Assembly: GCF_900141775.1 (NCBI RefSeq) | Contig: NZ_FSRI01000001.1 | Coordinates: forward strand, 1,272,251 to 1,336,250 | From: Salinivibrio sp. ES.052 | Lineage (GTDB): Bacteria > Pseudomonadota > Gammaproteobacteria > Enterobacterales > Vibrionaceae | Length of the DNA stretch: 64,000 nucleotides | Direction: 5' to 3' | Shown: piece after piece, positions 9,343 through 18,281 of the stretch | Layout of the letters: the number at the start of each line of letters is the position of its first letter | How positions within the stretch are numbered: the stretch's first letter is position 1 | Made by a program: the position numbers and the translations under genes | Notes under the pieces: model-generated | Databases searched by the model: none | Told to the model about the DNA's origin: nothing | Seen by the model: the letters and a program-made list of their open reading frames with translations, nothing else

Positions 9343-9858
9343 GCCCAAGTGCACACCTTGATAGTCATTAGTGGGGAGCAACCCGTTAGCTAACCCTATT
9401 CTGCCTAGCTTATAAGCGGGTGCAAGCCATGTTTTGGCTTTAGATTACGACACTCCCACCATTTACCGTGAGTTAAAACACATAATAAATGTTCTTCCAA
9501 AGCCAGTTATTCATACAAGCGTGATGAAACACAACAACGTTAACAACATGTTAAAACAATAATTGCAGCAGAGAAAGCCACTGTGATATTCACTGTAGGT
9601 AGCGAATTGCCCTTATGAGTGACGATTAAGTAATCACAAGCGGAAAGAATATGGGGAAATAGTGACTTTTGAAGGCATTAAAGACGGCAAGATCTTCAAA
9701 TTCTACGCATAAACTGTTTTACTTACGAGTCTTCAAAGTAGGAATCACTTGTTAGGGCGCGTAATGAATACTTTACACCTCTGACCGTTCTTCCAGTGGC
9801 TGCATCTCAGGACGCTGTCAATAAAATCAATTATGTATCGAAACGATAACGAGTAGGT
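9343..9858. other. Divergent intergenic region clsA / NSS transporter
   Basis: 516 bases without a convincing gene. Must hold both promoters. A short palindrome, TTAACA-aca-TGTTAA, sits at 9540-9554 and could be an operator; no regulator can be named. No tRNA or terminator seen. Confidence 0.5.
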
Positions 9859-11202
9859 ATGGCAAATACACAACGCGCACAATTTTCGTCCCGACTAGGG
9901 TTTATTTTGGCGGCAGCGGGCTCAGCGATTGGGCTGGGTAACATTTGGGGCTTTCCCACGCAGACCGCCTCAAACGGCGGCGCCGTTTTTCTGTTCATCT
10001 ATCTGCTAATGGTTTTTATCCTAGCGTATCCCCTTTTAATAGCAGAACTCACTATTGGTCGTTATGGCAGTGCCAACCCCGTTCGTTCTTTATCGTCGGT
10101 TGCTGGTGGACAGAAGTGGTTAGGTCGTTTGCTCGGCTTAGTCGGGATGCTGGGGGCGACGGGCATTCTGAGCTTCTATGCCATTGTCGCTGGCTGGCTG
10201 GTCGGCTTTATGGTCTCACCTCTACTCACCGCATTAGGCTTTACTGAAACCGCCACTTGGTTGGAGTCGTTTAGCGAAACCCGAAATTTAGCATTGATGC
10301 TGTGCTTTATGGTGCCGACTATAATGGTTGTGCGTAACGGCATTGCGAATGGGATTGAGCGTTGGTCATCACGTCTCATGCCCGTCCTGTTTCTGCTGTT
10401 CGTGATCATGGTGGTGTACATTTTGTTCCAACCCGGCGCTATCGACGGTTTAAAAATGTACCTTATCCCCGATATGTCACACCTTTCACCTAGCCTTGTC
10501 GTAAGTGCCATGGGACAAGCCTTCTTCTCGTTATCGCTCGGTGTCTGCGTGATGATGGTGTATGGCTCTTACTTATCCAAGTCTGCCAGTATCCCTAAAA
10601 CGGCCGCGCAAGTTGCGTTACTCGATACGGGTATTGCCTTTACGGCCGGGCTACTGATCATGCCCGCCATGTTTGTGGCACAGCACAATGGGGTCGCGAT
10701 ATACAGCGAAGCGGGCGAATTGCTGAGTAGCGATACCCTGGTATTTAGCGTGTTACCCGCGATGTTTGACACCATGGGTTCGGCAGGATTATTTGTCGGT
10801 TTTGCCTTCTTCTTACTTATGGTGATTGCAGCATTAACGTCGGCAATTTCGATGCTTGAGGTGCCCGTTGCCTGCGCGACCGAAGAGCTGAATCAATCAC
10901 GAGAAAAAGCGGTGTGGTGGATTGGTGGCCTAATCACTGTCGCCTCCGCCATTATCGTCTACAACTTTGGCGATCTATTTGGCTTGGTGGTTACCGTCAC
11001 CACCGAGTACGCACAACCTATCCTTGGCCTGCTGTTTGCTCTGGTTGCAGGCTGGCTATGGCACCGCAACGAGATCTTGAAAGAGCTGGTTCAAGGTAGT
11101 CCTGAACTGGGCGAGTCTTGGTTCTGGAAGATTTGGCCAGGCTATGTTCGCGTTATCTGCCCGATACTGATGCTACTGGTGTTCGGCTGGGACTGGATTT
11201 AA
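9859..11202 (+). CDS. Sodium-dependent transporter of the NSS/SNF family
   Basis: 447-aa integral membrane protein with about 11 hydrophobic helices. The NSS signature is at the N-terminus: SRLGFILAAAGSAIGLGNIWGFP (Na-binding unwound helix 1), then GGAVFLFIYL and YPLLIAELTIGRYG. These carriers couple Na+ entry to uptake of amino acids or amines; the substrate cannot be read from sequence. Start supported by AGTAGGT upstream. Followed by a GC-rich hairpin and yciB. Apparently monocistronic. Confidence 0.92.
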   Translation: MANTQRAQFSSRLGFILAAAGSAIGLGNIWGFPTQTASNGGAVFLFIYLLMVFILAYPLLIAELTIGRYGSANPVRSLSSVAGGQKWLGRLLGLVGMLGATGILSFYAIVAGWLVGFMVSPLLTALGFTETATWLESFSETRNLALMLCFMVPTIMVVRNGIANGIERWSSRLMPVLFLLFVIMVVYILFQPGAIDGLKMYLIPDMSHLSPSLVVSAMGQAFFSLSLGVCVMMVYGSYLSKSASIPKTAAQVALLDTGIAFTAGLLIMPAMFVAQHNGVAIYSEAGELLSSDTLVFSVLPAMFDTMGSAGLFVGFAFFLLMVIAALTSAISMLEVPVACATEELNQSREKAVWWIGGLITVASAIIVYNFGDLFGLVVTVTTEYAQPILGLLFALVAGWLWHRNEILKELVQGSPELGESWFWKIWPGYVRVICPILMLLVFGWDWI

Positions 11203-11210
11203 TCTTCAAC

Positions 11211-11236
11211 GCGCCTTGGCTCCCCTGCCAAGGCGC
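11211..11236 (+). terminator. GC-rich hairpin after NSS transporter gene
   Basis: GCGCCTTGGC (11211-11220) pairs perfectly with GCCAAGGCGC (11227-11236), loop TCCCCT. Lies 8 bases after the stop codon. The following bases are not a T-run, so termination may be partial. Confidence 0.6.
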
Positions 11237-11344
11237 CTACCTTGTAACCTCGCCCCTCTCCACATTGTCGTTTCCCCCTCTCCGCGCATTTGGGTACACT
11301 GCGTAAAATAGTTCGCTTTAAAAACATAGGCACGCGACAGCGTT

Positions 11345-11887
11345 ATGAAACAACTAATTGATTTTATTCCTCTAATTATCTTTTTTGCCTTATACAAATT
11401 TTACGATATCTATATGGCAACCGGCGCATTGATCATCGCCACCATTGTTCAGGTTGTAGTGGTTTGGGCGTTATATAAACGCGTAGAAAAGATGCAAATC
11501 ATTACCGCTGTGCTAGTCGCCATCTTTGGCGGCATGACGCTATTTTTTCACGATGATAACTTCATCAAGTGGAAAGTCACCATTGTGTATGTCTTGTTCG
11601 CCATTGGTTTGGCGGTGTCCGAAGCGATGGGTAAGCCATTGATCAAAAATATGCTCAGCAAAGAGCTCACCCTACCGGATCGCGTATGGCGCACCATTAA
11701 TTGGGGCTGGATTGGGTTCTTTTTGGTGTTAGCCGGCGTCAACATTTACGTCGCTTACAGCATGCCACTCGACGTCTGGGTGAACTTTAAGGTGTTCGGT
11801 ACCTTGATTCTCACCTTTCTCTTTATGATTGTCACTGGGGTGTATATCTACCGTCATATGCCCAAAGAAAGCAGCTCCGACCAATAA
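11345..11887 (+). CDS. yciB: Inner membrane septation protein YciB (IspZ family)
   Basis: 180 aa, five hydrophobic helices, matching the YciB/IspA/IspZ family: N-terminal [23 protein letters not shown], central [18 protein letters not shown] and the family motif [20 protein letters not shown]. YciB is linked to cell envelope maintenance and division and interacts with elongation and division proteins in E. coli; its biochemical role is unknown. Neighbour yciA is conserved, but here a hairpin separates the two. Confidence 0.95.
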   Translation: MKQLIDFIPLIIFFALYKFYDIYMATGALIIATIVQVVVVWALYKRVEKMQIITAVLVAIFGGMTLFFHDDNFIKWKVTIVYVLFAIGLAVSEAMGKPLIKNMLSKELTLPDRVWRTINWGWIGFFLVLAGVNIYVAYSMPLDVWVNFKVFGTLILTFLFMIVTGVYIYRHMPKESSSDQ

Positions 11888-11938
11888 AAACTTGCCCAAA
11901 TGCTGTGTTAGCGGTCACAATTCTTATCTTGTTCTATA

Positions 11939-11960
11939 AAAAGGGGCGCGTGCCCCTTTT
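11939..11960 (+). terminator. Hairpin between yciB and yciA
   Basis: AAAAGGGGC (11939-11947) pairs with GCCCCTTTT (11952-11960), loop GCGT. It ends only 24 bases before the yciA ATG. It can end yciB transcription and may also form in the 5' leader of any transcript starting at the nearby TATAAA. Confidence 0.7.
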
Positions 11961-11984
11961 CGATAAGATGTGAAGAGAAGAGCC

Positions 11985-12383
11985 ATGCCTGACAATAAAA
12001 ACAACTGCCCGCGCGGCCAACTGCTGCTTCGTACATTAGCGATGCCCGCCGATACTAACGCCAATGGCGACATTTTTGGTGGCTGGATTATGTCTCAGCT
12101 TGACTTGGCAGGGGCAATTCTCGCCAAAGAGATTTCAGGCGGACGTGTTGTCACAGTGTCAGTCAACGACATTACCTTTAAATCACCTGTCAGTGTCGGC
12201 GACGTGGTCTGCTGCTACGGTACCTGCCAACGCATTGGTAACACCTCAATTACCATTGAACTAGAAGTGTGGGTAAAACCGGTCAGCCACGATGAAATCG
12301 GTGACCGTAATAAAGTCAGTCACGCAACATTTAACTATGTCGCCATTGATGAGAACGGCCGCCCTCGCGCGATCAAAAAATAA
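11985..12383 (+). CDS. yciA: Acyl-CoA thioesterase YciA
   Basis: Hotdog-fold thioesterase hydrolysing a range of acyl-CoAs in the cytoplasm. 132 aa from the ATG at 11985, which aligns with E. coli YciA; a GTG five codons earlier is unlikely. Seen: LRTLAMPADTNANGDIFGGW, with the Asn-x-x-Gly-Asp-x-Phe-Gly-Gly-Trp active-site stretch near residue 25, and VGDVVCCYG near 72. RBS is weak (AAGAGAAG). Neighbour of yciB as in many gammaproteobacteria. Followed by a bidirectional terminator. Confidence 0.95.
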   Translation: MPDNKNNCPRGQLLLRTLAMPADTNANGDIFGGWIMSQLDLAGAILAKEISGGRVVTVSVNDITFKSPVSVGDVVCCYGTCQRIGNTSITIELEVWVKPVSHDEIGDRNKVSHATFNYVAIDENGRPRAIKK

Positions 12384-12412
12384 AAAAAGGGCCTGTTTGT
12401 TTAACAGGCCCT
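12382..12412. terminator. Bidirectional rho-independent terminator
   Basis: AGGGCCTGTT (12388-12397) pairs with AACAGGCCCT (12403-12412), loop 5. On the - strand it is followed by a seven-T run, ending the YkgJ-family gene; on the + strand it ends yciA. Confidence 0.88.
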
Positions 12413-12435
12413 CACTTTATATCGATTAGTCACGG

Positions 12436-12723
12436 TTACATGTTCTTGCGTTCATCAATGCACTCGTAAGAGCCCATTTCAAATTCGCGACAAATCCAGG
12501 GACGATTTTCGTAGATGGTGCACATAAACGTCTCTCGATCGACTGCTGAGCACCAACCATCTTCAAGCCGTTTCATTACCTCGCCGCCCCACGCATCGGT
12601 TTCAATATGCTCTTTCGGAACCCCTGTTTCGGTAATCAGCATTACCTCTAAACGGCAGCAACAGGCTTTACAATTTGCACATGTAATGCCTGATGTTGGC
12701 AGGTTTGTTACTTCAATGGTCAT
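12436..12723 (-). CDS. YkgJ-family cysteine cluster protein
   Basis: 95 aa from the ATG at 12723 (a TTG two codons earlier is less likely). Conserved cysteines in the pattern of the YkgJ family (putative zinc- or iron-chelating domain): CANCKACCCR near residue 15, then WCSAVD, MCTIYENRPWICREF and a final Cys. The residues suggest a metal site; the physiological role is not known. Stand-alone, with a terminator directly downstream. Confidence 0.88.
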   Translation of the reverse strand: MTIEVTNLPTSGITCANCKACCCRLEVMLITETGVPKEHIETDAWGGEVMKRLEDGWCSAVDRETFMCTIYENRPWICREFEMGSYECIDERKNM

Positions 12724-12795
12724 ACACAACTACATATTACTCAGTCATCAGCATCGTACGCTAAATGCAGCCCTCTGACGAGAGTGGGAAGAGAG

Positions 12796-13206
12796 CTAGG
12801 CTGTTAAGCGTTGTTTAAGCTGCACCGCCTGCTCCTGAAAGCGCGGTTGATCTGCATCATCACGGCTCTTAGCGATAGTAACCCATTGCACCCCTGTTTC
12901 ATCATTGTGTTTATACTCGATACAAAATACGTACTTTGCACTCGTGAATAACGCCAATAAAGCCCCGACGACGAAGCCCGCTAATGGTAAGTAATCGGCA
13001 TAAGGAAGCCCGTAATCAGCGTCCCCGCTAGTCAAAAAAATGAATAGAATGCTGGCGCTTATGATCCCTAGTCCCATCATTCTCATTACATGATCTTTCC
13101 ACGTTAAGATCTTCACGTTGGCATTAACGATATTATCGATATCGTAGCAATCATCATTAACGCACAAGGATTTTAAATTTTGTTTTATTACCTCTGACTT
13201 TCTCAT
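12796..13206 (-). CDS. Hypothetical membrane protein, 136 aa
   Basis: Not recognised. Two hydrophobic helices (about residues 43-60 and 72-92) separated by a short acidic loop (SGDADYGLPYAD), followed by a cytoplasmic tail with charged, beta-rich sequence (FCIEYKHNDETGVQWVTIAKS) and a final helix. Start at 13206 is preferred because GGA lies seven bases upstream; an ATG four codons earlier (13218) lacks an RBS. Single gene between the YkgJ gene and the divergent GGDEF gene. Confidence 0.6.
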   Translation of the reverse strand: MRKSEVIKQNLKSLCVNDDCYDIDNIVNANVKILTWKDHVMRMMGLGIISASILFIFLTSGDADYGLPYADYLPLAGFVVGALLALFTSAKYVFCIEYKHNDETGVQWVTIAKSRDDADQPRFQEQAVQLKQRLTA

Positions 13207-13422
13207 GCTTATTTCCATATCAAGGTGTGTGAGCCACTCACACTTCCACAGGTCTCATCACACTGCGACGATTATTATGTCTATTTTTTTTAACAGGGCC
13301 ATTGGAAATAAACGCAAACGTGACCCACAACACTGAACATTTAATGCGTTCCGTGTTAACTCATTACTCACTTGCCTGCTACGCTCAACAAAGCGGTGAC
13401 TTTGTAGATAACGGACTATCGC

Positions 13423-14898
13423 ATGACCATCCTAACCGGGATCCAACCTGAACTTGATAGACACCAGCTCTCTGAGCTGAATGTCGACCTGCTGTCGGCT
13501 GTGCTACGCGGCGCAGACATGCTGGTCAGTGGTGACGACAGGCTTGCCAACATTAATCACTTGCTCGCTGAAATTGGAGCTGTCACGCAAGTGAGTCGCG
13601 TGTGGGTGTTTCAAGTATTAGCGATCAGCGACACCGATATTTTGCAGGATTATGTTTTCGAGTGGGCCAACGAGAAGAAGTACGCGCAAATTCGCCTCCC
13701 TCATTTTAATCACTTTAGCTCTAGCCTGGCTCACCCCGAATACCGCGAGTTGATTGAAAGCCGGCAGCGGGGCGAGTACCAATCCGTCATCACTGACCAA
13801 TTATCCTCATCTTGGCTCAAACGCTACTTAACACAACAGCGCATTTTATCGATGTTAACCATCCCCATCATTGTCGATAATAAATGGTGGGGAACACTGG
13901 GGTTTGATGATTGCGAGCGTGAACAGCTCTGGTCAGACAGTGATGTGACCTTGTTGCGCGCCACGGGACATCTCATCGCCAGTACAGTGCTAAAAAACGA
14001 GCTGTTTTCTAAACAACGGCAAATCGAAATCATTAAAGACAATACCCACTGCAGCACCTGGCAAGTGGATGTTCAACGCGGTATCTGTTGGTGCTCGTCA
14101 GAGATCATCGGTGACAGTGCTGCCAGCAGCATTCGTGACTCCCGTACCTACACCAGCCGACACTGGCTGCGCCGCATTCATCCTCAGTATCGCCGAGCGT
14201 TTTTCTCGCGGGTGCGCCATTTTTTATCGCCCGCTGGCAACGAGCTAAAAATGGACTTACAGGTTAAACGTGATAATGGTGAATATACGTGGGTAGAAAT
14301 CACCACCAATAATGATCCGAAAAATAAGCCTCAAGGTGTGGTCGCTGGGGTGATGTGGGATATCAGTCAGCGTAAGGCGGAAGAACAAGCATTAATGCGC
14401 CAAGCTGCGACTGACCCGCTGACACAACTATACAACCGCCGTCAATTTGCCAGTGACCTTGCCCGCTTTGGTGAACAAGCCCGGTACCGACATCAGCCTC
14501 TATCCCTGCTTATTATTGATATCGACCATTTTAAACGCATCAACGATAACTACGGCCATATCGTTGGCGATCACGTCCTCGAAGCCTTCGCGTCATTACT
14601 CGAAACGCATCTGCCTCTGCACAGCAACATTTATCGCATTGGCGGGGAAGAGTTCGCTTGTCTGCTGGCGAATACCGACCAAAAAGCGGCGCAACACTAT
14701 GCCGCTCAGCTCTGCGAGGCCGTTTACGACCAACATTCGATCCTCGACTACTCCCCCGCTATCCGTGTGTCCGTGTCAATTGGCTGTGCAGAGCTCGACG
14801 CGGCCCTGCTCGATGCTAAGCACCTCTACCAGCATGCCGATGACGCTTTATACAACGCCAAACTCTCTGGACGCAACCGGGTCGTCAGTTACGCTTAA
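13423..14898 (+). CDS. GAF-PAS-GGDEF diguanylate cyclase
   Basis: 491-aa soluble sensor. N-terminal GAF domain (about 30-195; WGTLGFDDCERE near 160), then a PAS/PAC module (about 205-315; ends in VMWDISQRKAEEQ), a short helix and a GGDEF domain (about 325-490) with DPLTQLYNRRQF and the functional variant RIGGEEFACLL. GGEEF enzymes are active, so c-di-GMP synthesis is expected. No RxxD inhibitory site seen. No membrane segment, so it senses a cytoplasmic signal, not identifiable from sequence. Confidence 0.93.
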   Translation: MTILTGIQPELDRHQLSELNVDLLSAVLRGADMLVSGDDRLANINHLLAEIGAVTQVSRVWVFQVLAISDTDILQDYVFEWANEKKYAQIRLPHFNHFSSSLAHPEYRELIESRQRGEYQSVITDQLSSSWLKRYLTQQRILSMLTIPIIVDNKWWGTLGFDDCEREQLWSDSDVTLLRATGHLIASTVLKNELFSKQRQIEIIKDNTHCSTWQVDVQRGICWCSSEIIGDSAASSIRDSRTYTSRHWLRRIHPQYRRAFFSRVRHFLSPAGNELKMDLQVKRDNGEYTWVEITTNNDPKNKPQGVVAGVMWDISQRKAEEQALMRQAATDPLTQLYNRRQFASDLARFGEQARYRHQPLSLLIIDIDHFKRINDNYGHIVGDHVLEAFASLLETHLPLHSNIYRIGGEEFACLLANTDQKAAQHYAAQLCEAVYDQHSILDYSPAIRVSVSIGCAELDAALLDAKHLYQHADDALYNAKLSGRNRVVSYA

Positions 14899-15017
14899 CC
14901 TTGTAGGGCATTCTCGGTCAGTACATTTATCTCGCCACCGCCGTTATTCAGTGAAGACGGTGATTTGCTAAACTACAGCTAACACACTCGGTTTTATATC
15001 CCCCTCAAGGAGCTTCT

Positions 15018-15800
15018 ATGCCAGCTCGCCCGGACTTTCTCGACAACCTCTCTCCTCATCACGGCAAAGTCGTCCCTGGCGTACTGAGCCTAGAGACACA
15101 AACGGCTCTCGCTGCCAAACTCGACGCCATGCCAAATGGACAAACTTGGTATGCCGACATTTACAAAAAAGCGATCTATGGGCCCATGGTATTCCGCGAC
15201 CCAGATCTCAACATCGCCGACACCATTGAGGCACTGCTGCCAGACTATCGCATTTTGGCCGATTTATATTTGGAGAAAACGCCCGAGGATCAAGGCTTTC
15301 CTTTCCATACCGATTTTGACTCGATTGGCTTTATGGAGCGGCCGGAAGATATGCTCACGGTATGGATCCCGCTGACGCCAGTGAAAGAAGCCGGCTCAGG
15401 GCAGTTATCTATCGTGATGGAAGAGGGGGCGGTGCGCCTATCGCTGATCCGCGAAGCCAATCAATTGCACTCACTGGTGCGTATTGCCGATCCGTCGGTG
15501 CCCGAGCACCCGCCGTTTCAAATCACCCAGCAAGAATATGACTACATGGAGAAAGGTAAGGTGACCCCTGCGTTGGATGCAGGTGATGCGCTGCTGTTCT
15601 GTAACGCTTTTTTCCATAAATCAGAGGATGTCTACCAAGGCAAACGCGCGGCCTACATCATGCGCTTGGTGCCCAAAGACGCTAAATTTAGCAAAACACG
15701 CTTGCTGGCACTGAGAAAGCTTGGACAGAACCTGGCGGTGGTCGAAGAATTACTGAAAACGCACTATCCAGAGGCGTTGTCATTAAAGTCATCAGAATGA
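15018..15800 (+). CDS. Phytanoyl-CoA dioxygenase (PhyH)-like Fe(II)/2-oxoglutarate oxygenase
   Basis: 260 aa. Metal-binding HxD triad is visible: FHTDFDSIGF near residue 94 (His and Asp), and FFHKSEDV near 198 (second His) with the 2-oxoglutarate-binding Arg in YIMRLVP. MLTVWIPLTPVKEAGSGQLSIV and GDALLFCNA are typical of the PhyH superfamily. Substrate unknown. RBS AAGGAGC seven bases before the ATG. It stands alone and is convergent with the methyltransferase gene. Confidence 0.82.
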   Translation: MPARPDFLDNLSPHHGKVVPGVLSLETQTALAAKLDAMPNGQTWYADIYKKAIYGPMVFRDPDLNIADTIEALLPDYRILADLYLEKTPEDQGFPFHTDFDSIGFMERPEDMLTVWIPLTPVKEAGSGQLSIVMEEGAVRLSLIREANQLHSLVRIADPSVPEHPPFQITQQEYDYMEKGKVTPALDAGDALLFCNAFFHKSEDVYQGKRAAYIMRLVPKDAKFSKTRLLALRKLGQNLAVVEELLKTHYPEALSLKSSE

Positions 15801-15813
15801 TCACTATGTGCTA

Positions 15814-16587
15814 TTACGCCGTTTTTCGAGCTTTAATAACGTACAATAGCGGTACCTGTTGTCCTTGATAGAGCATTTGATACCCCAAGCCTGGAACAAA
15901 CTCTAGACCGTCAAAACAGTTGTAAGGGCTATAAGGCGACTCCGATAACGACTCAATAGATAGCCCTGCATTGACTAGTGCGCTGATTACTTCACTCATT
16001 GAATGAGGCCATGTCACCATCGTTGATGTCGACCCATCACAGTTTTCGGTATATGTTCCCTCTTCTTCTACATCCGGCTCACTACTTGGGAAATAAGCAT
16101 AACCAGAGAGCAGATCAGTGAACGGGTGAAATTCAACCATATGGAACGCTCCACCCACCTTCAGCGCCTTAGCAATAGTGCGGGCCCAATCCTCTAAGTT
16201 TGGTAGCCAAGTCAATACACCATAAGACGTGAATACAAGATCAAACTCTCGAGTATTTTCGCGCCCAAATTGAACAACATCACCTTGTATAAACTCAGCC
16301 TCGAGATCTAGCGCTTGTTTAAGCAGGTTGGCTTGCTCGATTGCCTCAGAAGATAGATCAACACCTGTTACCTCTGCCCCTAGGCGAGCCCAAGAGAGTG
16401 TATCTTGGCCAAAGTGACATTGAAGGTGCAACAGCGACTTACCTTTAACGTCACCAAGTTGAGCCAGTTCGATGGAATTGAGCGAAGATTGACCACGCTT
16501 AAATGCATTCACATCGTAGAATTCAGATTCGACATGCACTCGAGTCCTTTTATCCCATGCTGCTTTGTTGATACCTAAGTAATCCAT
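15814..16587 (-). CDS. Class I SAM-dependent methyltransferase
   Basis: 257 aa Rossmann-fold methyltransferase. Motif I region HLQCHFGQDTLSWARLGAEVTGVDLS near residues 55-80 binds SAM; DLVFTSYGVLTWLPNLEDW near 120 and MVEFHPF near 150 match post-I motifs. The target is not readable. RBS AAGGGATG precedes the ATG. First of a leftward accessory run on the flank of the integron; no attC site follows it, so it is not shown to be a cassette. Confidence 0.85.
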   Translation of the reverse strand: MDYLGINKAAWDKRTRVHVESEFYDVNAFKRGQSSLNSIELAQLGDVKGKSLLHLQCHFGQDTLSWARLGAEVTGVDLSSEAIEQANLLKQALDLEAEFIQGDVVQFGRENTREFDLVFTSYGVLTWLPNLEDWARTIAKALKVGGAFHMVEFHPFTDLLSGYAYFPSSEPDVEEEGTYTENCDGSTSTMVTWPHSMSEVISALVNAGLSIESLSESPYSPYNCFDGLEFVPGLGYQMLYQGQQVPLLYVIKARKTA

Positions 16588-16663
16588 AAATCATCCCTTT
16601 CAGTCATATTTTAGCGAAGAAAATGTGCATTAATGTTCACCAGACAAACACCCTATGCGTCTA

Positions 16664-16804
16664 CTACGCCAAAGAAAAACTGCCATCGATAACGAGCGTA
16701 TGGCCGACGAAATAATCGGCTTTATAACCTGCCTCAACTAGCCGCAGAACACAGCCTAAACCGATTCCTTTCGACCCACCCGATACAAAGGCAAATTTCG
16801 TCAT
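16664..16804 (-). pseudogene. Short-chain dehydrogenase remnant, internally deleted
   Basis: A 46-codon frame joins both ends of a short-chain dehydrogenase/reductase. Residues 1-28 carry the N-terminal beta strand and cofactor loop (FAFVSGGSKGIGLG, then LRLVEAGYK); residues 33-46 carry the typical SDR C-terminus (VGHTLVIDGSFSLA). About 200 central residues, including the Ser-Tyr-x-x-x-Lys catalytic site, are missing, yet the frame is open. RBS GAGGAG remains upstream of the ATG. It lies between the GFA and methyltransferase genes on the same strand. A deleted gene rather than a designed small protein is by far the simplest reading. Confidence 0.85.
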
Positions 16805-16835
16805 AGCCACTCCTCAAAACGATATCCGCGACATC

Positions 16836-17231
16836 TTAGCGATCCGCTGGATGATGAACCCCATCCATCACGGGAATATTCTCCAACTCAAACGGATTGA
16901 CGCCATCTAAGCAGGCAATATTGAACCCAAACTCACTCGGATTGGAGCGACGTTGGTGATGGGTGTAAATGCCACAGCGTGAGCAGAAGTAGTGCTTAGC
17001 AGTGTGAGTATTAAAGGAATACACACTGAGTTGCTCACTGCCAGCAACGACACGCAATTGTGCAAGCTTGACTGAGCCAACAATGGCGCCTCGGCGTCGA
17101 CACATCGAGCAATCGCAGCGTCTGGGGTTTTCAATCCCATTGGGTAACGCGAGGGCTAACACAACCGCTCCGCAGTGACAGCGAGCCAAGTGTTCAGGTT
17201 GGATGGGCGTTTGACCGACTTGTTTTATCAT
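16836..17231 (-). CDS. GFA (CENP-V) domain protein
   Basis: 131 aa with the zinc-binding cysteines of the glutathione-dependent formaldehyde-activating family: CHCGAV near residue 18, CDCSMCRRRG near 39-44 and YFCSRCGIYTHH near 81. Members bind zinc and often act on, or are proposed to act on, glutathione or formaldehyde adducts; the substrate here is unknown. Its ATG overlaps the stop of the upstream ASCH gene (ATGA, 17228-17231), so the two are co-translated. Confidence 0.88.
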   Translation of the reverse strand: MIKQVGQTPIQPEHLARCHCGAVVLALALPNGIENPRRCDCSMCRRRGAIVGSVKLAQLRVVAGSEQLSVYSFNTHTAKHYFCSRCGIYTHHQRRSNPSEFGFNIACLDGVNPFELENIPVMDGVHHPADR

Positions 17232-17725
17232 GCGCTTACCTGCTCAGTTTCATGGTGATCAAGCGGATAGACTTTCTCAAAGCGTTCTAACACCAAAGGG
17301 GATTGGGTTGTAAACGGTACGCCAAGTGCCTGCCCCTCTTGCTCAAAAAACGCAAGATGTGCCTGCCGCCACCACGCATAACTCTTGTCGCCTTCTCCTT
17401 CCGCTGCGGCGAACTCAGCGGTCACTTGATCAAACGGGCACTCGCTCACTTCAGTCACTTTAATAATACAAACCGGCTGCTGCGCCCAGTTAAGCACCAC
17501 GGTTAAACGCCCCACTTGCGGGTAAGGTTCGTTTTCTATCTCGTAGCATGCTTTTAGGCTGCACGATGCGCGCTTTATGCCTTGATCAATCAAACGGGCG
17601 CATTCGTTGGCATTGTATTCATCCGCGCAAAAGTACTCGGCAATCGTTTCAGGCACCGCCTGACGCTCGGCGTTACTTAAGGTGGCAAGGTAGGCGTTTA
17701 AAAGTGCCTGTTGTTCTGTATTCAT
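17228..17725 (-). CDS. ASCH domain protein
   Basis: 165 aa resembling the ASCH family (PUA-like fold, proposed RNA or nucleotide binding): GIKRASCSLKACYEIENEPYP near residues 50-70, VGRLTVVLNWAQQPVCIIKVTEV near 72-94 and GEGDKSYAWWRQAHLAFFE near 110-130. Several members hydrolyse acetylated cytidine or bind RNA; the function here is not shown. RBS AAGGACACTC before the ATG. Overlaps the GFA gene by 4 bases and follows the secreted-protein gene after 12 bases, suggesting an operon. Confidence 0.78.
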   Translation of the reverse strand: MNTEQQALLNAYLATLSNAERQAVPETIAEYFCADEYNANECARLIDQGIKRASCSLKACYEIENEPYPQVGRLTVVLNWAQQPVCIIKVTEVSECPFDQVTAEFAAAEGEGDKSYAWWRQAHLAFFEQEGQALGVPFTTQSPLVLERFEKVYPLDHHETEQVSA

Positions 17726-17737
17726 GAGTGTCCTTGT

Positions 17738-18076
17738 TTATTCAATCGTCCAATTCGCAGCGCCAGCTCCCGCCTCCTGAAAGCGAAGTTTTATCGGATA
17801 GGTGTCATCACAGCCTTCGACAATCCATAGCTCCCGCCACACCCTTGTGCCTACCTCGCCTGACGGCATTTCCCGCACATAAGGCACAAATTCCTCTGGC
17901 TTCTCACAGCCTTGAGATGCCACCGTAACCAGCACCCCTGCCATCGCATCTTGGATCAATTTTTGATTAGCCAGCGATCCTTCTTGGATCGCTCCTTCTG
18001 GCAGCGACTGCGCTATCGATGACCAAGAAAACATCAAGGCAAAGATGGCAAGTAAGGCGCGTGAACGGTCATTCAT
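17738..18076 (-). CDS. Small exported protein of unknown function
   Basis: 112 aa from the ATG at 18076, chosen because TTGGAG lies eight bases upstream; an ATG seven codons earlier lacks an RBS. Residues 1-23 (RALLAIFALMFSWSSIAQS) form a signal peptide with an AQS-type cleavage site. The mature part has two cysteines about 32 residues apart (SQGCEK and VEGCDD), which may form a disulfide in the periplasm. Family not recognised. First gene of the leftward ASCH-GFA run. Confidence 0.65.
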   Translation of the reverse strand: MNDRSRALLAIFALMFSWSSIAQSLPEGAIQEGSLANQKLIQDAMAGVLVTVASQGCEKPEEFVPYVREMPSGEVGTRVWRELWIVEGCDDTYPIKLRFQEAGAGAANWTIE

Positions 18077-18281
18077 GATGATTAACTCCAATATCAACTT
18101 GTATAGATAAACAAAACTTCTGATGACGCTATTATCTCAACAACCCTATGCTTTTAATGTCACACTCATCTCCGCGTTAACCGAGTGACCCTTACGCCTG
18201 ACTGTGTCTAATAGGCTTATGGTGACCTTTTATACACAAGAAATAGGCCCAAGCAATGAGTATCACCTGTAGAGGGCCGCG

